DNA of 47,410 bases from a virus. Both the position numbers and the translations under genes were made by a program. This document shows positions 22,046-30,107 of this stretch, piece after piece. The stretch lies in the IMG/VR virus record IMGVR_UViG_3300047408_000099, positions 1 through 47,410 of that record; one strand, written 5' to 3'. Below the pieces are notes generated by a model. The model saw nothing but the letters and a program-made list of their open reading frames with translations. It ran no database searches and was not told the origin of the DNA. How positions within the stretch are numbered: position 1 is the first letter of the stretch; each line of letters opens with the position of its first letter.

Positions 22046-24661
22046 TCACGCACCGGGCATACCCGGCATCTTGACTTGACCCGGCATCGGATGCGGTCGA
22101 CCTGGCGGCGCTCCGTCGAGTGTGGTCTGCGCGTCCGGCGCGCTCGGTGGCGGACCCGCTGCACCACCACCCGGCGCGTTGACGGCTCCCTGCGGCCCCA
22201 TCGAAGCTCCTGGACCTGCGCCGGCGCCGGGCGCGGTGGGTCCAGCGCCGGCACCCGACATCGCGCCATTCATGGCAACGATGGAAGGTAGCGCCGACTT
22301 GAACGCCTCGGTGAGGTCGAGGCGATCGTCCAGGCGCCGCAGCGTCTCCTTGGCAAGGAATTCGGGATCGATGCCAGGGAGCTGGATCAGTAGCGGCATC
22401 AGCCGCTGGGCGTTGGAGATCTCCTGCGCCTGGTTTGGCCGGCCCATGGAGCCGGCTTCGATCTCCAACAGGATCTCGTTGGCAATGTCCTGGGCGATCG
22501 GCTCGGCCGGCCACACCGCGCCCGGGCCGACGATCTTCTTGACCCGCTCCTGGCTCATCTCGCGCAACATGATCTGGCCGCCGTTGCGGGCCAGCTGGGT
22601 CAGCAGATCGTTCAGGTCATCGATATTAGAACCCATGCTGGTCATGCGCGAGCCCTCGGCGATCTGGGCTTGGGTCGCGGTGGTGTTGCTGGTACCGCCC
22701 AGGTTGGCCTCTTGGATGCCAGTGGTCCGCAGAATGTCTTCGTACACCGGACTGACTTCGTAGAGGTTAGGATCCACTCCTGGGCCGGCGTAAGGCTGCA
22801 GCAGCTGTTTGATATCTTGGTTCGGCTGCAACGCGTTGAGTTCGATCACCGCGTTGGCTTCGCGGTTGGTGATCTTCAGTAGGTCTTCTTCATCCAGCGC
22901 GCCCGACACCGCGGCGATAAACGGCCGGCCAGCGATGCGCTGCTCTTTCAGACCTTCGCGGCAGCGATTGTATTCGAGCTGCATGTCGCGCATCAGGCGG
23001 ACATCCGATGGCGGGTAGAGCTCTTTCTCGTCTTCGACGCTGTTAAATAACAGTCCGTACCAAGGATAGAACCGCTCGTTGTAAATCTCCGGCTGCACCG
23101 GATCTCTCAGGAACTCGCGGTAGCCGTCGCAAACCACATACACAAGACCATCTTTGCGGTTGTAGATCTCCCACACCAAAGCGTTCGGCTCGCCGCGGGT
23201 CTTTTCCTTGTGCTTCGACCAATCCGCCGGCGCGCCCCTGGAATCCTCTTCGTCGTAATCAGAGCCATACTCAGTGCAATGGCCGCGAACATCGACGTTG
23301 TAGATCTCCTCGATCTCATCGACCGACAGCAGGTACTCCTCGCAGACCCAATCGGCCGCCACCCAATTGCGGATGTCTATGCACTTGATATCGGGAATGA
23401 TCCTGGTCGACATCGGAAAGTCAAAGGTCAGCCCCTCGCGGACCACCGCGCCGGTCTGCTGAGACAGCGCCTGCACCAGCAGTCTGATCTGCTCGGCCTC
23501 CTGGTCGTTCTCATCGGTAATATCATCGGTGGCATCGGCAGCCAGGCGCTGCAGCGTGGAGAGCTGCTCGTTGGCGTCGGCAATGCCCTTTTCCGCGTCC
23601 GGTCGCGCCTGCATCACGCGCTCATAGCCGAGCTTGACGTAAGCGACGCCATTGGTGACGGCGCGACGCACCGTCATCTTCAACATGCTCTTGAACGGAT
23701 GTGGCTGGTTGTCGACCTCGTAGGCGTACATCAGCTCCATGGTCCGAGCCAGCTTGTCCATCATGATGTTTTCATTCTTGACGCGGGCAGCGTCCATCAT
23801 AATGTCCATGCCGCTGCCGACCGCTTGCGCGACCATCGGCGAACCTGGCGGTACCATGTTGTTGGCGGCAGCGCCGGCCGCGGCCTGGCCGAGCTGGTCG
23901 CCGAGCCGCTGCGGCTCTTGCATGGATCCGGGTATTGGACCAGCGCCCATGCCGGGCATGGTGGCGCCGCCGAGCGCCGCGCCAGTCTGGCCCGCTATCG
24001 AATTCATCGACGGCGACGGCGCCGTGGCCGGGTTCGGCGGCGTGCCGCCGGCCATCAGCATGCCGATATCCGGCGGTTGGCCGGTCGCCATCGGCATCAT
24101 GCCCTGAATGGTGCTGCCGGCGGCGCCGGTGACCTGGCCCATCAAGCCGGGCGGCATGGCGCCGGCCATGCCAGCGGCCGGACCGCCGGGCGCCATGGCG
24201 CCCGAGGCTTGGGCCTGCTGCATCATCATGGCGGCAGACTGCATCAGCTGGTTCAAGGTGGTCTGTGATTCATCCCAGCTGGTGGCATTCAGCCGCGGCC
24301 GCTTTTTGGCGACCGCCTTGGGGTTCTTGGCATACAGGAAGGCCGTCTTCTGCGCGACCAGGCGCAACGTGAGATTGGCGACGTACCGCTTGTCCTGGTC
24401 GCTTTTCGACCACTGCTTGCCGAAGGCAAACGCTTGATCTTCGCGCATGCGATCGAAGCTAGGCTTCCAGTACCGCTTGGCCCGCTTCACCTTGCGGGTC
24501 CAGTCCGCCACCAGCTTGCGCCGCCGATCGGGCGGCTCCGGGTTGGCGCGGGGAATAGTGTTTGGTTGGCCGGTGGTCGGGTTGATGTCCGGTTCACTGG
24601 ACTTCTCGTCGAAGGCGCCGGCGAACACATCCATCATGGAGCTCTGGAAGGTGTCTACCAT
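22046..24661 (-). CDS. Portal protein with large Met/Gly/Pro-rich insertion
   Basis: An 871-residue portal following the terminase gene with a seven-base overlap. The ring of portals forms the DNA entry vertex. Recognisable parts are the N-terminal helices with RRKLVADWTRKVKRAKRYW, the clip and stem region (NWVAADWVCEEYLLSVDEIE), 'WYGLLFNSVEDEKELYPPSD' and 'VRLMRDMQLEYNRCREGLKE', and a C-terminal helix region (LEIEAGSMGRPNQAQEISN), in the style of P22-like portals. Unusually, residues about 140-285 form a low-complexity stretch dense in Met, Gly, Pro and Ala, and the last 80 residues are similar. The insertion splits the domain before ARVKNENIMMDK. Confidence 0.88.
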   Translation of the reverse strand: MVDTFQSSMMDVFAGAFDEKSSEPDINPTTGQPNTIPRANPEPPDRRRKLVADWTRKVKRAKRYWKPSFDRMREDQAFAFGKQWSKSDQDKRYVANLTLRLVAQKTAFLYAKNPKAVAKKRPRLNATSWDESQTTLNQLMQSAAMMMQQAQASGAMAPGGPAAGMAGAMPPGLMGQVTGAAGSTIQGMMPMATGQPPDIGMLMAGGTPPNPATAPSPSMNSIAGQTGAALGGATMPGMGAGPIPGSMQEPQRLGDQLGQAAAGAAANNMVPPGSPMVAQAVGSGMDIMMDAARVKNENIMMDKLARTMELMYAYEVDNQPHPFKSMLKMTVRRAVTNGVAYVKLGYERVMQARPDAEKGIADANEQLSTLQRLAADATDDITDENDQEAEQIRLLVQALSQQTGAVVREGLTFDFPMSTRIIPDIKCIDIRNWVAADWVCEEYLLSVDEIEEIYNVDVRGHCTEYGSDYDEEDSRGAPADWSKHKEKTRGEPNALVWEIYNRKDGLVYVVCDGYREFLRDPVQPEIYNERFYPWYGLLFNSVEDEKELYPPSDVRLMRDMQLEYNRCREGLKEQRIAGRPFIAAVSGALDEEDLLKITNREANAVIELNALQPNQDIKQLLQPYAGPGVDPNLYEVSPVYEDILRTTGIQEANLGGTSNTTATQAQIAEGSRMTSMGSNIDDLNDLLTQLARNGGQIMLREMSQERVKKIVGPGAVWPAEPIAQDIANEILLEIEAGSMGRPNQAQEISNAQRLMPLLIQLPGIDPEFLAKETLRRLDDRLDLTEAFKSALPSIVAMNGAMSGAGAGPTAPGAGAGPGASMGPQGAVNAPGGGAAGPPPSAPDAQTTLDGAPPGRPHPMPGQVKMPGMPGA

Positions 24662-26232
24662 CCCTGCAAACTCCTGCCGCGTTTCTCACGCCCTTCGCGC
24701 CGGCGCGTGTTCTCAATCATCTCGCGGAATGTGCCGGCTACGACCTCTGGCTCCGCCGGCTTGTTGCGGGTGCGACCGTGCATCTTCGCCAGTCCTAGCC
24801 CAATAAGGCTCATGGTGTCGACCAGATCATCCTTGGAACCGTGCGGAAACTTCAAGATCTGATCGAGCGCATCCGACCACCAACGGGTAAAACCAGGGAA
24901 GTGAACCATCCGCATCGCCGTGCGGGCCTGGATCGCCTGCGAACGCTGCTGCTTGTCAGCGGCCGGATTGATCGGGTCGATGGCGCAGAACACCTGCTTC
25001 TCGCGCATGCGCCGGCTCAGGAACGGACCGATACTCTTGGTGATGCTGCCGCCCTCGGCCCACCAGAACTGCGGCTTATACTTACGCATAAGCGAGATCA
25101 TACTTTCGACTGCCTCATGCGAATCCATACGCTTCCAAATAATGTCCGGCATAACCCAAATGTTGTCTTTCTCATCCACGCCAACAATCATCAGGCATGT
25201 TTTATCGGCCACTCTCGCAATCGACACGGCATGGTCCGACGCGCCATAAAACCGAAGCTTATGAAACGGCGGGATATCGTCCATCCGGTTGTAAGTGACG
25301 ATATCCTCAGACTTGAAGAACGCCCCTTCTTTAGGGCCCGGCCGGCCCTGATACAGCGCAGCAAAGCCACGCGGATCGGTGGCACGGATGTCCTCCAAGT
25401 ATTGCTTGGTAAAACGCTCCGGCCACAGCGGCTCGCCTTCCAGACGACCGAGCGGATCGCCAGGCTCGGCCAGCGCCGGCAGATCGATCTTGCGCCAGGC
25501 CTTGGCCTCTTCAACATTGAAATAGGGGTTCATCGGATCGGTCAGCCGACCGACGAGATCGTCTTCTGACCATCTAGTCTGGACAATGACGATAGTGCCC
25601 GTTGAGTCCATGAGCCGGGTACGGAGCACTTGATTATACCAGCTCCATAGTTTCTCACGAACGATAACGGAGTCAGCTTCAGTTCGGTCCTTAATAGGGT
25701 CATCAAGAAGTATGCAGTGACCTCCGCGTCCAGTGATCGAGGAACCACGTCCAACAGAGAAGACGATCCCATCGCGCGTCGTTTGAACTCGGTCAACCGC
25801 ATTGGCGCCTGTCTTGATCTCTACTTCCGGGAAGACCTGACGGTACTCAGGTGTTTCCATAATGTCGCGTACCCGTCGACCCAAATCCCAGGAGTAGTGC
25901 TCGTTATAAGTCGCCACAATGATTGAGCGGTCTGGGTGTCGGCCGACGTACCAGGCGGGAAACATAGCGGAAGCGAGAGTTGTTTTTCCGAACCTGGGTC
26001 CGACATTGATCATCAACCTCCGATAATCGCCGCGCTCGACCTCCTCCAGCGACTTGGCGATGAGACGGTGAAAGCCCTGCGGCTGGTACAGCGACACGCC
26101 GACGTCATCGTCGGCGTTGGGATCCGGCATCATCAGCTGCGTGAACGCGATCAGATCGTCGCGGGCCGCGAGGATCGCACGCTTACGTTTCAGCAGCTTG
26201 AGTTGAATGTCCTCGTCAAGCCTCATCGACAT
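24655..26232 (-). CDS. Terminase large subunit
   Basis: A 525-residue packaging motor. The ATPase part has Walker A GPRFGKTT at residues 78-85, Walker B ILLDDP at 174-179 with the catalytic acidic residue following, and the coupling motif VIVQTRWSEDDL near 215-226. The C-terminal RNase H-like nuclease has an aspartate in YGASDHAVSI, a strand pair (CLMIVGVDEKDNIWVMP) and a late acidic cluster (SKDDLVDTMSL). The enzyme cuts and pumps DNA into the prohead through the portal encoded next. Length is normal. The start at 26232 (MSMRLDED) overlaps the small gene upstream. Confidence 0.95.
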   Translation of the reverse strand: MSMRLDEDIQLKLLKRKRAILAARDDLIAFTQLMMPDPNADDDVGVSLYQPQGFHRLIAKSLEEVERGDYRRLMINVGPRFGKTTLASAMFPAWYVGRHPDRSIIVATYNEHYSWDLGRRVRDIMETPEYRQVFPEVEIKTGANAVDRVQTTRDGIVFSVGRGSSITGRGGHCILLDDPIKDRTEADSVIVREKLWSWYNQVLRTRLMDSTGTIVIVQTRWSEDDLVGRLTDPMNPYFNVEEAKAWRKIDLPALAEPGDPLGRLEGEPLWPERFTKQYLEDIRATDPRGFAALYQGRPGPKEGAFFKSEDIVTYNRMDDIPPFHKLRFYGASDHAVSIARVADKTCLMIVGVDEKDNIWVMPDIIWKRMDSHEAVESMISLMRKYKPQFWWAEGGSITKSIGPFLSRRMREKQVFCAIDPINPAADKQQRSQAIQARTAMRMVHFPGFTRWWSDALDQILKFPHGSKDDLVDTMSLIGLGLAKMHGRTRNKPAEPEVVAGTFREMIENTRRREGREKRGRSLQGW

Positions 26233-26443
26233 GCTTGTACTTTGCCATCGGCGTGTCCGGCAGCGTCTTGATCTTGGCGCGCGGCGCCGAGCTCATGGTG
26301 TTGGGCTCGACCGGCGTCGGCTGCGGGCCCTTCACCGGACTGGTGTGATGCGTGAAGGTGTCCTGGGTCTTGGATACCAGCGGCGGCGCCTTGGCCGGCG
26401 GCGGCGGCTTGATAGCAACGGTCTTGCCGATCTTGGAAGCCAT
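26216..26443 (-). CDS. Small proline- and lysine-rich protein
   Basis: A 75-residue protein immediately before the terminase, overlapping its start by 17 bases. It is rich in Pro, Lys, Thr and Ala (KPPPPAKAPPLVSKTQD) and looks disordered. Small terminase subunits often sit here, but it lacks their helical DNA-binding domain, so I do not call it one. It could be a short adapter for packaging or simply a small late protein. A palindromic element lies just upstream. Confidence 0.6.
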   Translation of the reverse strand: MASKIGKTVAIKPPPPAKAPPLVSKTQDTFTHHTSPVKGPQPTPVEPNTMSSAPRAKIKTLPDTPMAKYKHVDEA

Positions 26444-26466
26444 GGTGAAGTTCCCTTAAGTTGAAA

Positions 26467-26485
26467 GCCTAAAAAAATTTTAGGC
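26467..26485. terminator. Second copy of the AT-rich palindrome
   Basis: GCCTAAAAAAATTTTAGGC, flanked by TTGAAA on the left and ACC on the right as at 6631-6660, and by CTTAAG on both sides. It lies in the 46-base gap between two leftward late genes, so it may separate two late transcription units or bind a regulator. Confidence 0.5.
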
Positions 26486-26489
26486 GACC

Positions 26490-26660
26490 TTAAGCGTGTA
26501 TGACAAACCCGAAAGCGTGCCACCCCAACAAAAACAGCAAGATGAAGAACAGCACGTTATTGGCATGCAGCCAAGGATAGCCGCCAGGGCCGTATACCGA
26601 ACCGAGCCAGCTGACGAACCAAAGCACCATCAAGACCCAGAACAACAGACCTATGCTCAT
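26490..26660 (-). CDS. Small two-helix membrane protein, holin candidate
   Basis: A 56-residue protein with two hydrophobic spans (about residues 3-21, LLFWVLMVLWFVSWLG, and 35-53, VLFFILLFLLGWHAFGFVI) joined by a short turn with YGPGGYPW. Both termini could lie on the same side, as in class II holins. The start at 26660 has an AGGGAGGG site; an earlier ATG at 26684 is less likely. It lies beside a lipoprotein gene, suggesting a lysis role, but no endolysin gene is adjacent. Function inferred from topology only. Confidence 0.6.
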   Translation of the reverse strand: MSIGLLFWVLMVLWFVSWLGSVYGPGGYPWLHANNVLFFILLFLLGWHAFGFVIHA

Positions 26661-26671
26661 GGTAGCCCTCC

Positions 26672-26884
26672 CTAGTCGAGACAAGCGTCAGTGCGATAGG
26701 TGGTGCTGCGGGTGCGGCCGAGCACATTGACATCAGTGACGCGGCGCTCGGTGTTGACCGTGCCGCCGCGACATTTCGCGACCACTGGTGCAACGATCGG
26801 CTCTTCGTCGACCCAAGCCAAGCGGCCACTGCGGCAGCTCACCATCAGCATGGCGATCACCACCACTGCGGCAAGCCGCGTCAT
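26672..26884 (-). CDS. Small putative lipoprotein
   Basis: A 70-residue protein beginning MTRLAAVVVIAMLMVSCRSG: a basic start, a hydrophobic core and an MVSC lipobox, so the cysteine at 17 may be lipid-modified after signal peptidase II cleavage. The mature part is short, with two further cysteines (VAKCRGG and DACLD) that could pair. It could be an outer-membrane spanin subunit or a superinfection-type lipoprotein. Its neighbour is a two-helix membrane protein. Confidence 0.6.
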   Translation of the reverse strand: MTRLAAVVVIAMLMVSCRSGRLAWVDEEPIVAPVVAKCRGGTVNTERRVTDVNVLGRTRSTTYRTDACLD

Positions 26885-26893
26885 GTCTAGCCT

Positions 26894-27196
26894 TTAGCGC
26901 CGGCTCTGGCCGCCGGCTATGCTCATATCAATCATATACCGAGAATTGTCATCGAGAACCACCGGCCGGCCTGGACTGATCGGGGTGCCGCTCGATGGTG
27001 GCGATACCCAATGCGATTCCAATGCTGGCGCACCAAGCTGGTCATACTTCACCTTGGTGTCGTAAGCACGATTGAACGCATCAGCAGAATGCACCCGCTC
27101 ATTGAATAGGTTGAGCGGGCCTTGCGACGGCGGCGTCGAAGTTACCGTGGCGTCGGGGTCAACCGCGGTGGTTGACCCCGTTGGAATATCAGTCAT
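26894..27196 (-). CDS. Small late-region protein of unknown function
   Basis: A 100-residue protein rich in Pro, Ser and Thr. Its start (MTDIPTGSTT) overlaps the preceding stop (AAATGA), so it is coupled to the upstream gene. The centre 'LNLFNERVHSADAFNRAYDT' may be helical; the rest looks disordered. It could be a minor virion protein or decoration. No motif is recognised. Confidence 0.6.
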   Translation of the reverse strand: MTDIPTGSTTAVDPDATVTSTPPSQGPLNLFNERVHSADAFNRAYDTKVKYDQLGAPALESHWVSPPSSGTPISPGRPVVLDDNSRYMIDMSIAGGQSRR

Positions 27197-27591
27197 TTAC
27201 GGTGCGGTTCTTTTTGATCCGGTCGATTGCGCTGCTGTGGATCCGGATCATTTGGATCATCTGGTGGCATATTGGGGTTAAGTGGACTGTCGGGCGGCTG
27301 GCCCATCGGGTCGCCGTCTTGTTCCTGCTTGGCCAGCTCGACCGGATCAGAAGTGATCGGCTTGTCAGCAGACCGTTGCTCCGGCGTGGTGCCAGCTTGC
27401 CGCGTTCCGGTTGGGTGCGACGGCATAGAGCGAGGTGGGCCTTTGTCCGCTTCCCTGTGATCTCGACGCTGGTCTGGACGAGGGTCGTCGTCGTCGGTTT
27501 TCTTGTTAGACATCTTGGACTTCCTCTTCTTCTTTGGCCGTGCTCGGGCGGTTTTCTTAGCCGCCCGCTTAACAAGCTTACGCCTCTTCAT
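27193..27591 (-). CDS. Small, extremely charged protein
   Basis: A 132-residue protein with a very basic first 30 residues (KRRKLVKRAAKKTARARPKK), then acidic and Pro-rich repeats (DDDDPRPDQRRD, PPDDPNDPDPQQRN). It is almost surely disordered and could bind DNA at one end. An internal start MSNKKTDDDD near residue 27 is possible. Stop-start overlap with the next gene supports it. The competing frame 27189-27575 is less likely because it lacks coupling. Confidence 0.55.
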   Translation of the reverse strand: MKRRKLVKRAAKKTARARPKKKRKSKMSNKKTDDDDPRPDQRRDHREADKGPPRSMPSHPTGTRQAGTTPEQRSADKPITSDPVELAKQEQDGDPMGQPPDSPLNPNMPPDDPNDPDPQQRNRPDQKEPHRK

Positions 27592-27600
27592 AACGTCCTC

Positions 27601-28284
27601 CTATGCTCCCGGCCCCAGGTATGCACCCGGATTGCCGGTGTTCGTCCAAATGTTGCGGACGCTATCCCAAGTCCCGAACGACAGAATGTATCCACCGCCA
27701 TCCCAACAATAACCGGCACGCTGACCGTTAGCACTGCCCTGACCGACGTCGCCACCAGAGCGGCCCTGACCATCACCGATATAGCCGCCGGAATATTCGC
27801 TGCCGTCCGGTGCCCGACCGAAGCCCGGATAATGATTGCCGCCCAAACCGGGGTTTACGCCGGCGCCACCACCGCCGCCATTGCCGGCGTTTCCATTACC
27901 GCCGCCGCCGCCGCCGTAGATCGTGCCGTTGTTCTGGATCTTGACGTAGTTGCGAAGGTACAGCGCCGTGCCGCCAGGTTCTGCCGCCGTTGAACCGGAA
28001 TAACCCCCGCCGGCGCCGCCGGCGCCGCGGATGTGGCCGTTGTTGACCAAGATGATCTCGAAATCAGCCGGAAAGTTGCTCAGATCGAGCGCCGGCGCGT
28101 AGTAAGCGCCGGAGAACACATACGAACTGATGGTGAAAACGACGACCTGCTTAGCCGGGTAGGTGTTGTAGTAGGCGTCGTGCAACGCTCGTAAATTGGT
28201 ATTTGCGCTGTAACCGACGTCGATATAGCGCGGCTTCAGCTTGGCAATGATCGGACCGCCCGAGGTGATCAGGCCGGGCAGCAT
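27601..28284 (-). CDS. Glycine-rich tail-tip adhesin candidate
   Basis: A 227-residue protein with a beta-rich N terminus (IDVGYSANTNLRALHDAYY, VVVFTISSYVFSG) and a C-terminal half full of glycine runs (GTIYGGGGGGNGNAGN, GGGGGAGVNPGLGG, GGYIGDGQGRSGGDVG). Interleaved polyglycine loops are the hallmark of gp38-like tail-fibre tip adhesins, where loop sequences set receptor choice. Its position directly after a fibre gene fits a separate tip protein. The assignment is by composition and position. Confidence 0.65.
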   Translation of the reverse strand: MLPGLITSGGPIIAKLKPRYIDVGYSANTNLRALHDAYYNTYPAKQVVVFTISSYVFSGAYYAPALDLSNFPADFEIILVNNGHIRGAGGAGGGYSGSTAAEPGGTALYLRNYVKIQNNGTIYGGGGGGNGNAGNGGGGGAGVNPGLGGNHYPGFGRAPDGSEYSGGYIGDGQGRSGGDVGQGSANGQRAGYCWDGGGYILSFGTWDSVRNIWTNTGNPGAYLGPGA

Positions 28285-29495
28285 CAGGACATCCCCGCTC
28301 CGAAGAAGCAGTGGATGAAACTGGCGTTCTGCACCGAATACGACATCACATCGATGGCGCCGGCATTGGGCGAAAAGGTCGGTTTAACGCCAAGCGGAAA
28401 CTTGTAAGCCGCACCCCAGCTGCCAACGTTGCAGCCAGCGCCGCCGATGGTGAAATAGATCATGCCTTTTTGACCGGGTTTGGCATTGAGCGGATTGTTC
28501 AGCACGCAGCCACCGGCATTGAGCTGCCAGGTGAAATCGATGCCGGCGTTGAAATCCGGTTGCACGTTGGCGGCGGCCGGCAACGCCACGGGCGTCGCCG
28601 CCGCCCAGGCGGTCGCCGGCGAAACCAACTTGCCCGCAGCCAGCGCATCATTGCTCAAATACTCAGCCGCAGTGGCGGCCACCAGCTTGCTGTCGACGTA
28701 GTCGCGGCGCACTGCATAGGCGCCACCAGCCACCGTGGCCGGTAACGTGAGCGGACCCGTCATGGCGTCGGAACCGTCGATCGCCACCTTCTTACCGATG
28801 TTGCTCTGCAGCGTCGCATCGGCCGTGCCGAAGTCGGTCCTGACAGCGTCAACGTAATCCCGCCGTGCCGCCTGGCCGCCTTGGCCGGGCGCGGCAGCCG
28901 TCGGCAGGACGAGCTGTCCGGTCATGGTCGAGCCGGCGATCGCCACCTTCTCGCTATCGAGTTCGTTGATGGCGTCCTGCACCTTGGTGGATGAGATATT
29001 GCCACCCGGCGTGTTGGGCTGGTTGCTGATGGTCGCCGCCGAAACATTGCCGGTCACCACGTTAGAGATCTGCTCATCGACGTATCGCTTGTGAACGGCC
29101 TCGTTGTTGGCGATCGGATCGACTGTGCGTAGATACAGCGATCCGATCATGGTGCCGCCGTCGAGCAGCAGATATCTGGACAACGTCACCGCGTCGGCAT
29201 CGACACCGGCGATCGTCTCGAAATTGGCCGCATTGAACGGCGCCGGGCCGTGGACCGCCTTGCAACGGTACAAGTAGCCGCCCTGGGTCACATAATCGCC
29301 GGTCGCGTAGATACCGCGAGCGTCGAACACCCGCACCGCCAGGATCGGCAACAATGCGCCGAGCGCGGCTGGATCGGCATCGCCGGCGGTGAGCTGCCGA
29401 TTCGCAGTGTTGATCGCCAGCTCGCCCGGCTCGATGGTCGGCGGAAACGTCGTCGCCGGATTATAGATCCGACGCGAACGGATATGTGCTGGCAT
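28284..29495 (-). CDS. Tail fibre protein with C-terminal adhesin-like domain
   Basis: A 403-residue fibre beginning MPAHIRSRRIYNPATTFPP, a common N terminus of attachment proteins, with TIEPGELAINTANRQL. A chitin-binding-like motif follows (ARGIYATGDYVTQGGYLYRC). Several 'RRDYVD' repeats occur, like the KQYVD repeats of other fibres. The C-terminal 130 residues align by eye with the end of the fibre at 32443 (TAAEYLSNDAL, LNAKPGQKGMIYF, KFPLGVKPTF). The start at 29495 directly follows the preceding stop; the frame from 29597 lies in the neighbour. Confidence 0.82.
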   Translation of the reverse strand: MPAHIRSRRIYNPATTFPPTIEPGELAINTANRQLTAGDADPAALGALLPILAVRVFDARGIYATGDYVTQGGYLYRCKAVHGPAPFNAANFETIAGVDADAVTLSRYLLLDGGTMIGSLYLRTVDPIANNEAVHKRYVDEQISNVVTGNVSAATISNQPNTPGGNISSTKVQDAINELDSEKVAIAGSTMTGQLVLPTAAAPGQGGQAARRDYVDAVRTDFGTADATLQSNIGKKVAIDGSDAMTGPLTLPATVAGGAYAVRRDYVDSKLVAATAAEYLSNDALAAGKLVSPATAWAAATPVALPAAANVQPDFNAGIDFTWQLNAGGCVLNNPLNAKPGQKGMIYFTIGGAGCNVGSWGAAYKFPLGVKPTFSPNAGAIDVMSYSVQNASFIHCFFGAGMS

Positions 29496-29496
29496 G

Positions 29497-29901
29497 TCAG
29501 TCCCTCTTGCGTCGGCTCGAACCTCGCGCGGCGCCCGCGGCGGTGAAGGTGAACGGCAGCGTATCACTGACTTGGTTGCCGGTCCGCACCGCCACACCGA
29601 TATCCTTGGCTTCGCTGAAGATCGACGGCTTGACGCCAGTTGAGCATTCCGTGTCGCTCAACAGCTTGGTCGGCTCGTCGTGACCATCAAACACGATGCG
29701 GGTGACCTCATTGAAGTTGGTGCCGGTCACCACCAGGTCGAAATCGGGATCGCCCAACGCACAAGTGTCCGGCGTCAACGCACTGATGGTCGGCGGCTCG
29801 ACAATCGCGGTGACCGGGTCGACGTCGGATACGACGCTGACTCGGGCCGGACCAACGACCGAAAGGATTTCATTGCCTTCGATATGATAGTTCGTCGCCA
29901 T
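29497..29901 (-). CDS. Small Ig-like (IPT/TIG) domain protein of the tail-fibre cluster
   Basis: A 134-residue protein. Residues about 37-105 read as an IPT/TIG immunoglobulin-like fold: PTISALTPDTCALGD, then FDLVVTGTNFNEVTRIVFDG, a pattern of strands typical of this family. The end is basic (RGSSRRKRD). Ig-like domains on phage particles often bind cell-surface sugars weakly. Its location between fibre genes suggests a particle-surface or fibre-associated role. Confidence 0.75.
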   Translation of the reverse strand: MATNYHIEGNEILSVVGPARVSVVSDVDPVTAIVEPPTISALTPDTCALGDPDFDLVVTGTNFNEVTRIVFDGHDEPTKLLSDTECSTGVKPSIFSEAKDIGVAVRTGNQVSDTLPFTFTAAGAARGSSRRKRD

Positions 29902-29903
29902 TT

Positions 29904-30107
29904 TCAGTCTCCACGTTTGGGTGAACAGAGTTGGATCAAATCCGAGATCAACTTATCACGCCGCAAGCCGTGCTCGTTGACCGAATACAGCAGTCCCGAC
30001 GTCATGATCAGGAACAGCACGTTGACCACGACCAACGCCAGCGCCAGCGGACGATCCTTGAGACCGTCGGCAACGGAGCTGATGATCTTGCCGGTGGTCT
30101 GGATCAT
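29904..30107 (-). CDS. Small single-span membrane protein
   Basis: A 67-residue protein with one hydrophobic helix (about residues 20-42, PLALALVVVNVLFLIMTSGLLY), a polar N terminus and a C-terminal charged tail. Its start overlaps the preceding stop (ATGA). Such proteins in tail-fibre clusters are sometimes holins or antiholins; this is a guess from size and topology. With the two-span protein at 26490 and the lipoprotein at 26672, the late region encodes three envelope proteins. Confidence 0.6.
   Translation of the reverse strand: MIQTTGKIISSVADGLKDRPLALALVVVNVLFLIMTSGLLYSVNEHGLRRDKLISDLIQLCSPKRGD

Noticed and set aside
23210-24268. 352-residue ORF on the plus strand
   Set aside because: Antisense to the portal insertion; rich in Ala, Arg and His, as codon-reversed Gly/Ala DNA gives.
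27189-27575. 128-residue alternative frame on the minus strand
   Set aside because: The frame 27193-27591 has the stop-start overlap with its neighbour and a better start; only one can be real.
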